The translations under genes and the position numbers were made by a program. Below are positions 33,987 through 45,106 of a DNA stretch of 64,000 bases, piece by piece. The notes under the pieces are model-generated. The model searched no databases. It was not told where the DNA came from and saw only the letters and a program-made list of their open reading frames with translations. The DNA is taken from the NCBI GenBank assembly GCA_022559985.1, contig JAFJTR010000045.1, forward strand, positions 186,001-250,000, given 5' to 3'. The stretch comes from Parastagonospora avenae f. sp. tritici 18332-5 (lineage: Eukaryota > Ascomycota > Dothideomycetes > Pleosporales > Phaeosphaeriaceae). The first letter of the stretch is position 1. The number at the start of each line of letters is the position of its first letter.

Positions 33987-34700
33987 TCATCGGGATGCTT
34001 CGAATTGCGGATATGCTTTAAGCTCCTGGTCGGAATCATGAACTTGGTAGTCGCAAGTCTTCATCTCCTTGTCGGCGAGACCCTCGTTATACTCATAATT
34101 GCGCGTCATGACTCTGATGAAGAATTTGCTCGGAACCAGTTCCCGTGCTTCCAACTCTTCTAGTTTATCATCTTCCGGTGTCCAGTAAGTGCACTGTAGA
34201 TCGCCAATGTACTTGAGTCGCAAGTCTTCTTCGCCCAAGTTTTCGAAAGCGTACTCGATACATTCACAGTATATTAGGTTGTTTATGTTCAGGTTGACGA
34301 ACAGGTCGTGCACATCCTTGCCAAATCCTGTCGCCAGAAATCTGTCGCGAAAGATGCAGGCCTATGAGGAGGATGAGGTCGAGTTCTCTCTCTTGGACCA
34401 ACGCTCCATTCGCACTAGACTCATCTCCCTTTACTCGAGCGATCTGAATCAAGTCTTTCGCAGTGTCTGGCAGTCCAACGGTGTAGATTCAATGGACGAA
34501 GATGTTGAAGACTTCCACCTCGACGAAGTCAAGCGTTACGCCGTCCTGGCTTTCCTTCCAGCGGCTGTTGTAAGCGGCGCGAAAGTACTCGGAATGGTGA
34601 CAGATGAGATCCTTGTGGACATGATAGAGCTTCTGATCGGCGCCAATCGAGATTGCAACAATGTCACCAAGCGCAGCGAGGCTAAGAGTAGTCAGTCGAG
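33987..34700 (-). pseudogene. Broken BTB/POZ-domain gene
   Basis: On the minus strand a BTB-type N-terminus is readable: DIVAISIGADQKLYHVHKDL, HHSEYFRAAYNSRWKES, VEVEVFNIFVH. It then meets TGA at 34491-34489, where the family has Trp (xxHW-IYT). The frame continues as IYTVGLPDTAKDL through ELDLILLI. It must then shift by one base near 34361 to go on as ACIFRDRFLATGFGKDVHDLF and YCECIEYAFENLGEEDLRL, ending at 33987. No intron explains the shift, and no in-frame start was found upstream of about 34690. In fungi such BTB proteins usually serve as dimerisation or cullin-3 adaptor modules. The two lesions make this copy non-functional unless they are sequencing errors. Confidence 0.68.
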
Positions 34701-35750
34701 TGTTTCCATTTGGTTGCAGTTGCTCTCGTACCCCAAGACCGGCTCGGCTGTTGATTTCTGGACCACTTTAGTCATGCTCGTGAGCGTTTGCGACTTTGCA
34801 AGGGTTGGTATGAAGTACTCAGTGCGGAGTTCCAATGAAATATATAGCTGCCACAGCTCCTTGTTTGCAGAATGGCGCTTAGCGTCAGGTGAGAGGTGAA
34901 GTGAGTGTGAAAACCAGTTCACCACTCACCACTCACCATCACTTTGACTAGATTATATGTGTTCTCGCCAATTTCAGGTAACTCAAGTCATGGTCAAAAG
35001 GTGCTGCGAGTCTGTGAACTGTTAAGCATTGTCGTCATCTTCAAAGAGACTGTACAACTGATTGCGCGTCCAGCTCTTTCTTCGTACAATTGCCGATCAA
35101 CCGAGCGCTTACCTCTGAGATGGCTATCGAAAACCTGCCGAAAACTAGTGCATTCGATTTACCCACGTCGTTTTGGTAGACAATGAGGCGGCTCGAAGCT
35201 GCTTTACATGAAGTGGAGGGCATGGCGTGGATGCATCATCTAGAGCGAACAGTGCTGCAAAATGGCAAGCGCGGGTTCAGAAGGCGGTTGCGAAAGGCAG
35301 ACGTTGTGAAGCGGCGATGATTCGGAGATGTCTGAGCTGAATCAAGATGTGGGGATGAACGTGTAGCTGATCTGACTAATGAAGTGGGTGGTGTTGTCAG
35401 GGTTGATGACGTCGTACCAGAGTAGGCGCAGCCCTAACCGCAACACCGAGCGACCAAACAGGTATGATCCACCAATAAGTCGAAGTCCCAACGAAGCGAT
35501 ACAGCCTCATCCGTTGCAGGACCTATAACACTAGAGCCAATCCGGGACTATATGTGGCCAAGACCCCATTCAGGTCAGGCCGCCAACTAGTAGGCTGTGC
35601 ATGTCACTGTCAGCATGCTACTTTGGTACTTTGAGGTGCCCACAGACAATATTTAAACCCGTAACACAAGCGCTCTTCCATTGTCGAAATACACATCAAG
35701 TTTCACCATAACAAACACACACAGCACATCCAAGCACAACTCGATTCAAA
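34701..35750. other. Intergenic, nothing recognised
   Basis: Short frames only. The right end holds the TATA element of the next gene. Confidence 0.4.
35650..35657 (+). promoter_or_regulatory. TATA-like element
   Basis: tatttaaa lies about 100 bp upstream of the ATG at 35751. The leader after it is A/C-rich without upstream ATGs, typical of a fungal 5' UTR. Confidence 0.35.
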
Positions 35751-36539
35751 ATGTTGCAATCCCAAGAATCAGTCCAAAGCAAGAACCCGCCAGTCGATCC
35801 TCCGGTCAAATCAGGCCAAGGAAATGCTGCATCGCAACCAGCGTCACACCCTCTCGATACGAGCGATCACGCAGACACTTCACAGCTTCCAGAAAGTTCA
35901 ATCCAGCATTTTGATACACCGAAAGGCTTGACTCTCCAAGTCGACTTCGCATGGTCGAAGTTCCGCAACATCGTCAGCGAGAAGAATGGCGACCAACTCA
36001 CACCACTCTATATCCAACACTTCCGTCCCACCAAACCTCAATTACGATTTGAGACCGCCCACGGCAACGTCAAAATCGCCTCCGGCACCATCAGAAACGT
36101 CTCCATCAGCGCAGAGTGCGAGATCAATGGCAAAACCATCGAGCTGAAACCTCTCGCACGATTGGAAACCAAATACAACTACCTCTCCACCGCTCTATCC
36201 CTAAACGACTCTCCCGTAGCGATATCGTGGATCACCAGTTCATCAATGAAGATCTGGGACTTCATCTGCGTCGACGCAAACCAGATCGCCATTGCGAAGT
36301 TCTCCGTGAACATCTGGGCGATGAAGCAAGTCGGCAATTTCCATTTCGAGAAGAGTACAGAGGCAATTAGCAAGGAAGCTAAGGACGAGATTGTTGTGAC
36401 GGGTCTGACGCTGATGTATGTTATGGTGAGTAGGATGAATAATCCGTTGAACTTGCTGGGGAGCGTGTTTGCGAAGCCGGGGAGGGTCGATGATGGGCAG
36501 AATGGGGATGTGGAGTTGGAGAACAGGAAGGAGAGGTAG
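35751..36539 (+). CDS. Conserved fungal protein, possible LURP-one/tubby-like fold
   Basis: An intronless 262-codon frame. The first 60 residues are polar and variable. From about residue 62 a beta-rich segment follows (GLTLQVDFAWSKFRNI, LYIQHFRPTKPQLRF, TIRNVSISAECEINGK, ISWITSSSMKIWDFICVD). It ends in helices carrying a conserved hydrophobic run (VVTGLTLMYVMVSRMN). Alternating beta strands followed by a central hydrophobic helix recall the LURP-one-related/tubby C-terminal fold common in Ascomycota; I infer this from pattern only. No signal peptide; the role is unknown. The start is the first ATG after the leader. Confidence 0.75.
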   Translation: MLQSQESVQSKNPPVDPPVKSGQGNAASQPASHPLDTSDHADTSQLPESSIQHFDTPKGLTLQVDFAWSKFRNIVSEKNGDQLTPLYIQHFRPTKPQLRFETAHGNVKIASGTIRNVSISAECEINGKTIELKPLARLETKYNYLSTALSLNDSPVAISWITSSSMKIWDFICVDANQIAIAKFSVNIWAMKQVGNFHFEKSTEAISKEAKDEIVVTGLTLMYVMVSRMNNPLNLLGSVFAKPGRVDDGQNGDVELENRKER

Positions 36540-36817
36540 ATGACATGTTAAGAAAATGGGAACATTTTTTGAGTTATTGGCTGATGACATTTCATTACGA
36601 TGTTCAATAGATTCGTTTACTATCCACAGCGTGATCAGGCTTCGAGACTACGATGCGAACATCGACCTTGCCAAAACACTCTAACTTCTGCTCCTATCGA
36701 TTTCTGGGAGACTGCGACGCTGACCCCAAGTGCCCCCGTTCTTGCATCTCAGTAACGAACACATCTTGTCCCCAAGCACTCGAGCTCAACACTTCCCCCT
36801 TGAGCGCTCGCACACTC

Positions 36818-37429
36818 TCATCGCTCCTTCTCAGTCGCATGAACATGGAACTCACATGCCTTGACAGGCGACCCAGCCAAAATATCCACAAACCTAAACC
36901 CCTTCTTCTCCACCCGCGCACAAAATGCCTCAGGTACCACTCCTCGCACGCGCATCTCCTGCGCATTCCAAGTGCCCCATACGCAATGCTCCTCCGCGAA
37001 GAATTCCAGCAACACATGATCCGCCGGCAACTCCTCAAATGCAAAGCACACCTCCTCATCGCTTGGCGCCGTTCGCGTCGCGATCATCACGTCTACGAGT
37101 TCGTTGTGCACGGCGGCTTGGAAGGCGGGTGCTGTAAATTCGTAGCCAAATGCGATGGCTTTGAGTATAGTATCTTTACCCAGTGTGGAGCCAGGAGGAT
37201 TTGCGCCGGTGTACAGCCAGTCAATGAATGTGTTGAAGAGGGTGATGTCGGCGTTCATCTTCAGGGAGACGGAGTCCATGAACGCGCGCTCAAAATATGC
37301 GGAGAAGTGGCATATGATGGCCTTCTGGACTTGGTAGGTCAGGATGGTTGTGCCGATGTCGATTTTGATGGTGACAATGGAGCCTTGCGCAGCGGAGCTA
37401 AATGAGGGAGCAGTTGAGCGGGCGGACAT
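36818..37429 (-). CDS. BTB/POZ-like domain protein
   Basis: The frame is open from 37633, but the likely start is Met at 37429 (MSARSTAPSF), giving 203 aa. The BTB core is recognisable: VTIKIDIGTTILTYQVQKAII, CHFSAYFERAFMD, LFNTFIDWLYTG, LKAIAFGYEFTAPAF and NELVDVMI. The family in filamentous fungi is large and mostly uncharacterised. It likely mediates protein-protein contact. Unlike the copy at about 34 kb, this one is intact, and the Trp of DWLYTG is present. Confidence 0.72.
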   Translation of the reverse strand: MSARSTAPSFSSAAQGSIVTIKIDIGTTILTYQVQKAIICHFSAYFERAFMDSVSLKMNADITLFNTFIDWLYTGANPPGSTLGKDTILKAIAFGYEFTAPAFQAAVHNELVDVMIATRTAPSDEEVCFAFEELPADHVLLEFFAEEHCVWGTWNAQEMRVRGVVPEAFCARVEKKGFRFVDILAGSPVKACEFHVHATEKER

Positions 37430-37783
37430 AGTCTTTGAGATTGAAAGGTCGGGTGGTTGATGGTTGATTTGCAATGGTAGTTGTGGATGTTCTTTCAGAG
37501 GGGTTAGCATGATGTATCGTTGAGGAGGCATTTTATGATCTAAGGCGAACAGGGTGAATGTATGGGCATTGTACGTGCAGTTGCCTGAGCTGCACACAAC
37601 GCGTAAGAAGAGATTCGCAGACTCATCATTCACCCGTGGCCGTTACTGCAATTATGCCTTTCACTCAAATATCACTAGATGCTGTGATAATACAGCACCG
37701 ATTTGAGTGCCCCACTCCTGTGCTTCAAGTCGCTCATCACTTCCTGCGTTCCTTTGCTGGTTCTGCGTTTTCTCTCGATTGGG
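37430..37783. other. Intergenic, nothing recognised
   Basis: Includes the upstream leader of the BTB-like gene. A longer start at 37633 for that gene is possible but lacks conservation cues. Confidence 0.35.
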
Positions 37784-38105
37784 TCAAAGCACCAGACCCC
37801 AAGAACCTTTGCCGATTGCATCGCCCTTGTGCTTGATCCACAGTCCGACGCAGAAGAGTCCGATGATTGTATTGAGGAGAATGGCCCCCACGGGTCTGAG
37901 CCAAGTCCACACTCTTCGATCGACTTGCAATAACAGCAAAGGTCGTCCCCAAATTAGTCGCAATCAGAGTGGTACCGATTATGAAAGTCTCTACAGCGCC
38001 ATAGCCAATACCTAGATACAGTAGCAGGTAGCTGATTCCAATCTGGAAAAGTACACTGTCACCAAGCTCCTCTTTGACTCTGCTTAGCTCCTTCTCCATG
38101 ACCAC
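37784..38105 (-). CDS. Small two-helix membrane protein
   Basis: Proposed as two exons on the minus strand split by a 52-nt intron (gtaccact ... actaatttgg ... gcaag), beginning MVMEKELSRVKEELGDSV. The first helix is FQIGISYLLLYLGIGYGAV. After splicing the reading is VDRRVWTWLRPVGAILLNTI and GLFCVGLWIKHKGDAIGKG, ending GSWGLVL at TGA 37786-37784. The product has about 90 residues, two membrane helices and a charged loop. Without splicing the frame runs into a basic, helix-poor tail, which argues for the intron. I do not recognise the family; the start could also be at 38099. Confidence 0.5.
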
Positions 38106-38786
38106 TTGATGACCTCAAGATGCACAAGCTCCCAAGTCTTCTTCAAGCCTGCGGTCGGTGGTAAAGGAAGCGCATCGCTTCTTCGCTTTTGCATGATTGA
38201 CACGAAGCGAAGAATTTGTGCGTTGACGACTCTCGGTCATTCAAAGACACGACACAGACGTTCCCGTGCCCTCACCTTGCATATGCCCGGGGAATACAGA
38301 TCAAGGGAAGTTTAAACATTTGATAATACATCCCGGCACAAACCTCCGTGGCCTATTCTACAACTTACAAACTACACCCAAACCTCCTACGTAGGCGCGT
38401 CGAAATTGAGGAGAAATCGTCGGAGTGGTCGGTGTTCGGAATTACGTCTGACTAGCGCTCATCACTCCATACCACCTACTAGCCTTGACACTTGTATGCC
38501 GATATTCATTGGCAGCGGGCAGTTTGGTGGTCAGCAAAAAGAGATAATGTCAAGGGTGTCGAAGTACCGGTTGACATATCTGCTGAAATGTGGGGTACAT
38601 GACATGAGAAGATATTGGGAAATCATTATTGAACACAGCTCTAAAAGAAAGTCTATTGATCATGACATGAATACACCATCCGAGATGTAACCATAGGTAT
38701 CATGCGCCCCCGTAGACCGACCAAGATGTTGTATTATACATCAATAAAAGCAAAACATGCTTTGGCTGCAAAACCTGCAAGGCCAT
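38106..38786. other. Intergenic between small membrane gene and PHO89
   Basis: Both flanking genes are on the minus strand, so this is the 3' region of PHO89 and the promoter of the small gene. Nothing else recognised. Confidence 0.35.
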
Positions 38787-40627
38787 CTAGAAATGTGGTG
38801 TGTTCAAAGCCATGGCCATGAGCAGTCCGGAGATCAAACCAGCACTTGGAAGTGTGATGATCCAGGATGAGAAAATGAAAGCAATCTGCTTCCAGTTGAC
38901 GGCACGAATGTCGAAGTTGCAGAGAGCAACACCGATGGTTGCTCCTGTCAAGCATTGTGTTGTGGAGACCGGAAGACCGAGACGACTGGCAAGAAGAACA
39001 GTGATGGCAGCGCCAAGTTCCATGGCGAAACCACGAGTAGGCGAGACCTGAGTGATCTTGTTTCCGAGGGAGCGCATGACGTTGAAGCCGTAGACTGGAA
39101 GAAGATTAGTGTAAGCTTAAACAAATGTTGTGAAGTGGAACTTACTCCAGAAACCAATACCAAGCAAGAGACCAGCAATAATAAGAATCCAGATAGGAGT
39201 ATCGGCTTTGGATGTCACCTCACCACTCTCGTAAGTGTTGTAAGAAGCAACCCAAGGACCCACGGCGTTGGCAACATCGTTACTGCCGTGCGCAATTGAC
39301 ATCATCATCGCGGAGGCGACTTGAGCGTATGTCCATAGATGCTCGGTTTTGTTATCGTAAACGACAGCGCGAGCGTGGACAGCTCCGAGGTTCTTCTGGG
39401 TGACGACGTCGCGGGCAACACCTTGTAGGAATAGATACTTGGCCCAGTTGGCCATCTTCTTGGGGTGGTAGAAGGGCAGGTGTTTGACGGGGTGCAACCA
39501 GCGTTCTTCAGGCTCTGGCTTTGCTACAACGACGTGGGCGGCAAGAGCTGACTGTGGGTTGCGAGCATGAAGACCGTCACTACCATTGGCGTCGACTGCG
39601 CTGGAGGTGCCATGCTCACTGCCTGCAGTGTCCTTGGGGTTGATAATTGTGGAATCATCTTGTGCCTTCTTCAAGTCGGCCTTCTCCATGTCGTTGTCCG
39701 TAGTGTCAACAGATGACTTTGCGTAGTAGTCGGTTACAACCATGTCACCTTTTCCAGGCCAGTAGACCGGGGGGTTCTCCCGGTACAGGAGAGGTCCGAG
39801 GGGAATGTGCCATGCACGCATGCGAGCATCGTTCATGATAAGGCGACGGTGGAAGTAAGGGACGAAGAAAATGTAGCTAAAAGCCAGTACACCAGCAGCG
39901 ACTCCAAGAATGATACCGCACACTTTGCCAGCACCCATCTCCTCGAAGGATTCGGAATTTGGTAACTCATCAAGGATGAAGAGAGCCAGCATACCAGCAG
40001 TGAAGGCGAGGTACCACGGGATGAGACGCAGACCCCACTTCAACGGCTCCTTCCTCTCAAGAACGGCATACTTGACAGTGAGGAAGAGGGCAGCGGAGAT
40101 ACCGGCGGCAATCAAAGGAGCGATGGCCCAAGACGCTGCAATTTGGGAGAGGGAGCCAGTGGACCATGCCCACTTGAGAGGAGTCTGGGCAGCGATACCT
40201 GCACCGGCAAGCGCACCAACAACTGTTTGTGTAGTAGAGACAGGCATTCTAGACAAGTTAGTAATCTATCTCATCTTGAACTAGAGATGTCTTACCCGTA
40301 GAAGGTGGCAATAGTGAGGAAAGTAGCACTTCCAACTTCAGCACAACCCATGACGAGCATAAACGTTGCGGGAGCTGGTGTAAACTTGTCGGGTCCAAAG
40401 ACACCTGACTTGATAGTAGAGGTAACCTTTGCACCCAGTGCGACAGCTCCAAGGAATTCTGTGAAGCATGCCAGGATACCGGCTTGCCACATCTTCAAAG
40501 TCCTGGCAGCCACAGACGTTGCGTAGGAGTTGGCTACATCGTTGGCTCCATTAGATGCTGATGAGAAGACAAAGGCGATTGTGGTAAGAGCTAGGATCCA
40601 GCTGTACTTTTGAAGTACTGGTGCCAT
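38787..40627 (-). CDS. PHO89: Inorganic phosphate symporter (PiT family, PHO89/PHO-4 type)
   Basis: Three exons on the minus strand (40627-40296, 40248-39146, 39094-38787) give 580 aa; introns are 47 and 51 nt. Both copies of the inverted PiT signature are present, GANDVANSYATSVAARTL in the N-terminal half and HGSNDVANAVGPWVA in the C-terminal half. Each half also carries a LPVSTTQ/MPVSTTQ loop. A long hydrophilic central loop (residues about 260-400) separates the two membrane halves, as in Neurospora PHO-4. The protein imports phosphate with sodium at the plasma membrane, normally under phosphate starvation. Complete, with no lesions. Confidence 0.95.
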
Positions 40628-43169
40628 CTTGGAAAGACACTCGAAGGGGTGTCAAGTGAGTAGTAGTTGGTGATTTGATGCTGCTACTCCGACCAGGCTT
40701 GAGTTTTTAAAGGTCTGCAGTAGCACGACCCTGTGTGAGATGATGCTTCCCCGCAAAAGAAAGCAGAGAAAATGTCGTAAGAGGCGATTGATGGTGTGAG
40801 CACAACAGAGGCTGGAGCCCGTGGTCTTATCATTGAGGAGCACATGGTTAGGACAGCGACTTCTATGGACTCCTGAACAAGGTCCATTATCCACAATGGC
40901 GACTCAACGGGACCAATTGATGAAAATTCGAAGAGGCCAAGGTAAACGCATGTCATTTCTTCGGACTTAGAGTCTTGAGCGTCTTGGACAGGTCCGCAAG
41001 AGAGTCTTGTTGCCTCCCAAGAAGCCACTTCCGACGGCTTGTCCGCGTTGACAGCATCAAAGCTGTTACAAATTCAGCGAACCAGAGTTCAAGGATGAGA
41101 AACGTGGGCAGTCTCAGGGTCGACTGTGGAGGGCGGAGACGCCAAGGGTAAAGCATTGGCGGGCATTGGCAGTGGCCTTGCACGAAAATCCCGCTCCACG
41201 GACCCTGCCGTCTTCGGGTAACCGGCACATGGTGTCCAAAGATAGCAAACGCAATCGTAAATGCCATTTGTCTGATTTACGATCGTTGAAAGGTTCAGAT
41301 GGTGTCCGTACAACTTCAAGGGCGGCGCGCGCAGCGAAATCTTGTGTTGCCATTGTTCTCCACCAGCTAGATACCGAGAACACGGCTGGACGTGACTCGC
41401 CAGGGGCTAGTGTGAGGTCGCGTGCTCACTTGCTGCTTCAGGTTGGTATGGGGATGTGGGCGGACAATTTTGCCCAGCAAACTAACGTCATGCGCGTTAG
41501 GTAAGCGATGGTCTTCCCCAGCTTGGGCAAGGTTTACCGTTGTGTGCCCAAGGTACTTGCGCGTCCGATCATCTCGCCAAGTTGATAACACTGTATCAGA
41601 AGCATTCACAAGACGGTGTTCCCAGCGTTTGCAGATACTGAAACGACGATTATCTAGTCGTACGATGTCAAGAAGGCTTACAGTAGAAGAGGAGGCTTGA
41701 GACAGCCCAAGGCTTGGGTGAGAAGTACTGATCAGGACGTGAATGAATCGCCCAGCGACAAGCGCGGCTATGGTACAAGAAGACTTCCTTGAGTGCACAG
41801 TACTGCAGGTTCACAACCATGATGGAAAGCGTCCAGGGTGGGAGCCCAATCCATGGCCTGAAGCTACACGCAAAGCCTTTCTGTCAACCTCGGAACCCAA
41901 TCGCACTGTGTGCAGCCTCAGGCTATAGGATGGCTTTGCGTCGCAGTCGATGCCCTGTGGTAGGCGAGGTAGGTGGGTTGTGACCTTGTCTCGCAACCCA
42001 GACACATCAACGCTTGCAGAGTGTCGCCCCCCCTTTGGCAACACTGTAGTAGCAACACTGTAGAACCTAGCCCCACGCATACAATCAAGTTTCCATATCT
42101 CACGCCTTATCATGGAGATTCGGGGTTTGTCTTGCGCGCAATTCCTTCATCACAACTTGACTACAGCGCCCTGTAAATTCTCTTCAAGATGGACGCACGG
42201 GATGGGCGATGTACCAAAACTACAGATCACTATGAGAACAATCGCTCGTAGTGAGTTATTAGGAGAGATCAAACCTCACATCATTCGCAATGGAAGTTCT
42301 AGGCTCCGAAGTCAAGAGACCAGAAGATCAAAGTACCATAGATGGCATTCTAATTAATCTGACATCAAAGCCCGCTTCTGAACACCACAGATATCGCCGA
42401 ATTTCATATTCTAACCAGTCCCTATCTCGCGCCCGCCATCTCTGGAGAACATCGACTGAATACTTCTCCACGTCAAATTTGGCCTGCGTCTTTTACAGAA
42501 AATTCCTATTTGTCACTTCGAAGGTATAACAACCAACCATAATGCACACGGACTTTCCATGTCCCGGCCATAGCCATAACAAAGTTTAGCTAACAATAGG
42601 CCAGAAAATGTGAGGAGAATGACTGAGGCGTTGCGATGTGTGGAGACACATGGGCACGTCAAGGATATGCAACGTTCTCATAACGTGGTGGAAAGCCGGT
42701 ATTGTATCTAATCATACATTTCGATAGTCTGATGATCGCCATACCGTTCACGCCAACCTTCGAGTAAGCAGAGCAAAAGTCTAGGTTAAAGAAGCTTTGT
42801 ATTAACGAGTCCAACTACGTATGAATATTACTTTTGAGATATAACGCCACGCCTTGAGCAAATAAATACCCGCCCGATGTTTCACCAAATGCATGAAATC
42901 CCAAAAAGATCCAAGAATGTCAAGAAATTCTCCCACGCTTGGCCGTCTTCGCTGCATACACTCGCGTAGATTTTAGTAATGAGAAAGACCGTGGATCATG
43001 CCTCAGGTTTGGAGTATACTGCAGTCTTGTCAATGGGAGAGAAAGCAGCAAGGGTGTGAATATACTGACTGAATTTCCCGTGGTGTGATGAGAAGCCATG
43101 TACCGAGTCTTCCGACGGCAAGAATCGGGTGGAGTTTTGTCTTGGCTGGTACCATGCGATAAGCCCGTG
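40628..43169. other. 2.5-kb gap, no supported gene
   Basis: The left end is the PHO89 promoter. Several frames of 60-145 codons overlap on both strands without conserved motifs, and I call none. No repeat or transposon ends were recognised. Confidence 0.4.
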
Positions 43170-44310
43170 TTACTCTTCCTCGTTGTCTACCAGATGCTCT
43201 AAAGTCACCCCGTTTGTGATGCAGTCATTGAGTAGAGTCTGCAGAACCTTTGTGCCACCCTCGTCTTCCTCGTCCACCTGAGTTCGAGCAGCAATTGTCC
43301 ACTGCGCGTGTTTGCGGTGCATGCCCATAATGGAAACCAAGCGCTTGAGATGCTTCTTCGAGTCGGCCGCAATAGTGTTGAAGTCCGGTTCTTCGTTTGG
43401 GGAGTAATTATGGATCCAGTCGAGGAGCTCTGCGTACTTCTCTTCAGCCTGCGACTCTATGTTGAAAGGCAACATGCATTGGAATATGCTGCCGATGTTG
43501 AGCGTGATGTAATGCGCGATCGTGGACTTGTAATCGGGGTTGGTGTGGCTCTCTTGCCAGTATTGTCCAAGCCGGTGTGCAATTTCGAGGAGTTGTCCAG
43601 TGACTACAGATGGATCCCTGATTCCGAGATGGTAATCAGGAACGAATATGAGGACGCGGCGAAAGCGTGATGCGGCTGCCCACATAGTGGTCTTGCCACT
43701 TCCATGCCTCTTGCACGAATCTCGCTCCCTTGTTGTTGCGACCGGTCCGCAGCACTCTTTGACGGAGATAGGGAGGCCTGCTCTGAGCATATACGCGTAG
43801 ATGATTTGGCGAACCTCTTTCGGAAGCACACCTAGCATTCCGAAGCCACCCTGGCCTACGGCCCAGAACACCAGCAAGCCTGGCTCGGGAGACGGAGACA
43901 CGAAATGTAGACCCAGATCGAATCGGCGCTTGCGTGGCGTTCGAGGAGGAGATGAAGGAAGACTCTCGGCCTTTGCTTTCTTGCCCGATCCATTGTTCCG
44001 TGAGTATACTTCATACAACACCTCCACAGACACTGACATACCTTTCTTCAGGCGAACGAGTCCTCTTCGCCTTCCTCGATACAAATCGTCCGTCCAGGCC
44101 CCTCGACTTCTGAGAAATATACGCGGTACTTGAGGAGCGACCACTTAAGCGATCATCGTACCCAGGTACTGGACTTGGAGATCTCGATAGCATCGTGAGC
44201 TCAGAGATTTCAGAAAGAGCTGGAGAGCCGCGGCGAGCTGCAAGACCACGGGCATGGCTATTGCTGCTAGGCATATCGGAGGACATGATAGTTCGTAGAG
44301 TCGATAGCAA
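43170..44310 (-). CDS. Fungal hypothetical protein with LPxEVRxxIY motif
   Basis: Two exons on the minus strand are proposed. The first is 44310 to about 44069 (MLSTLRTIMSSDMPSSNSH ... RSPEERY). A 58-nt intron with donor gtcagt follows, and exon 2 begins KAKAESLPSSPPRTP and runs to 43170. The N-terminal part is disordered and Ser/Pro/Arg-rich. GMLGVLPKEVRQIIYAYML is the hallmark opening of the fungal 2EXR/F-box-like family. The C-terminal 150 residues are helical, ending GVTLEHLVDNEEE. Without the intron, exon 2 could instead start at 44144 within the overlapping frame. Function unknown. Confidence 0.62.
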
Positions 44311-45106
44311 CCGCTGGAGGAAGATGCAGCCGCAGATTCGTAGTCGAAGAAGGCTTGCTCAAGGTAAGATCCCCACGGCGGAGAAGATGATAGTCTTCCC
44401 TTGTACTAGTAATCTGACTTCACCTAGTCGATAAGATGAGATGGGCTGAATATTTGCCCTCTTCCATGCTGCTTGGAGATCCGGAATGAACTTCACCATG
44501 TATTCGCCACTGCAGGTAAGAGGAAGACTTACTCACCTCGACTTTTTCGACCTTTAGAACACCTTTCGTGCATCCTTATGGCGAAGCGTTTTTATGATGC
44601 ATGGGAAGCATTGTAAGAGCTTGTGGCATGCTGCTTTTGCGCTTCGCAACCTCTGATCTATGGTGGATGGTGATTCCCGATGTCATGAGCTGCACTTCGA
44701 CATCGGCGATGATTAGCAGCCCGTCCCCAAGATGCATTCAACCTGTCAGCCTGAGTACTATACCATGAGCTAATGGACTAGCATGATGGGGTTACACATA
44801 CATGTACGCTCCCGAGACACGTCATGTGACCACACGTGGACGCGCCTATCCATATTGTCCAGCTGTTGCCATCAACACCAACACTCGCTGAGCGGCAATC
44901 ACACCTTACTTCGTTCTCGACCACGAGCTTACTCACAACCCGCGCTGAGCTATAGCTAAACTGAGCAGTGCTGTTCCAAACAAGCATGCTATGCCCACTC
45001 ACAATCACATCACTCGCTCACTCTCACTCGCCTTCGCACACCAGCATCATCTCCTCAGCTCGCCCCTCCTCCTCTTCCCCCTCCTCTCCACGCCTTCAAC
45101 CAAACG
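44311..45106. other. Intergenic, divergent promoters
   Basis: Lies between a minus-strand gene and the plus-strand J-domain gene. The last 150 bp are C/T-rich, like a fungal leader. Nothing else seen. Confidence 0.4.

Noticed and set aside
17372..34491. Idea that TGA encodes Trp in this genome
   Set aside because: Many intact genes here (gdhA, NUT1, the SDR at 21193-22266) use TGA as a normal stop or TGG for Trp, so the in-frame TGA codons are lesions, not recoding.
36653..37405. 250-codon plus-strand frame
   Set aside because: Antisense to the intact BTB-like gene and without any recognisable motif.
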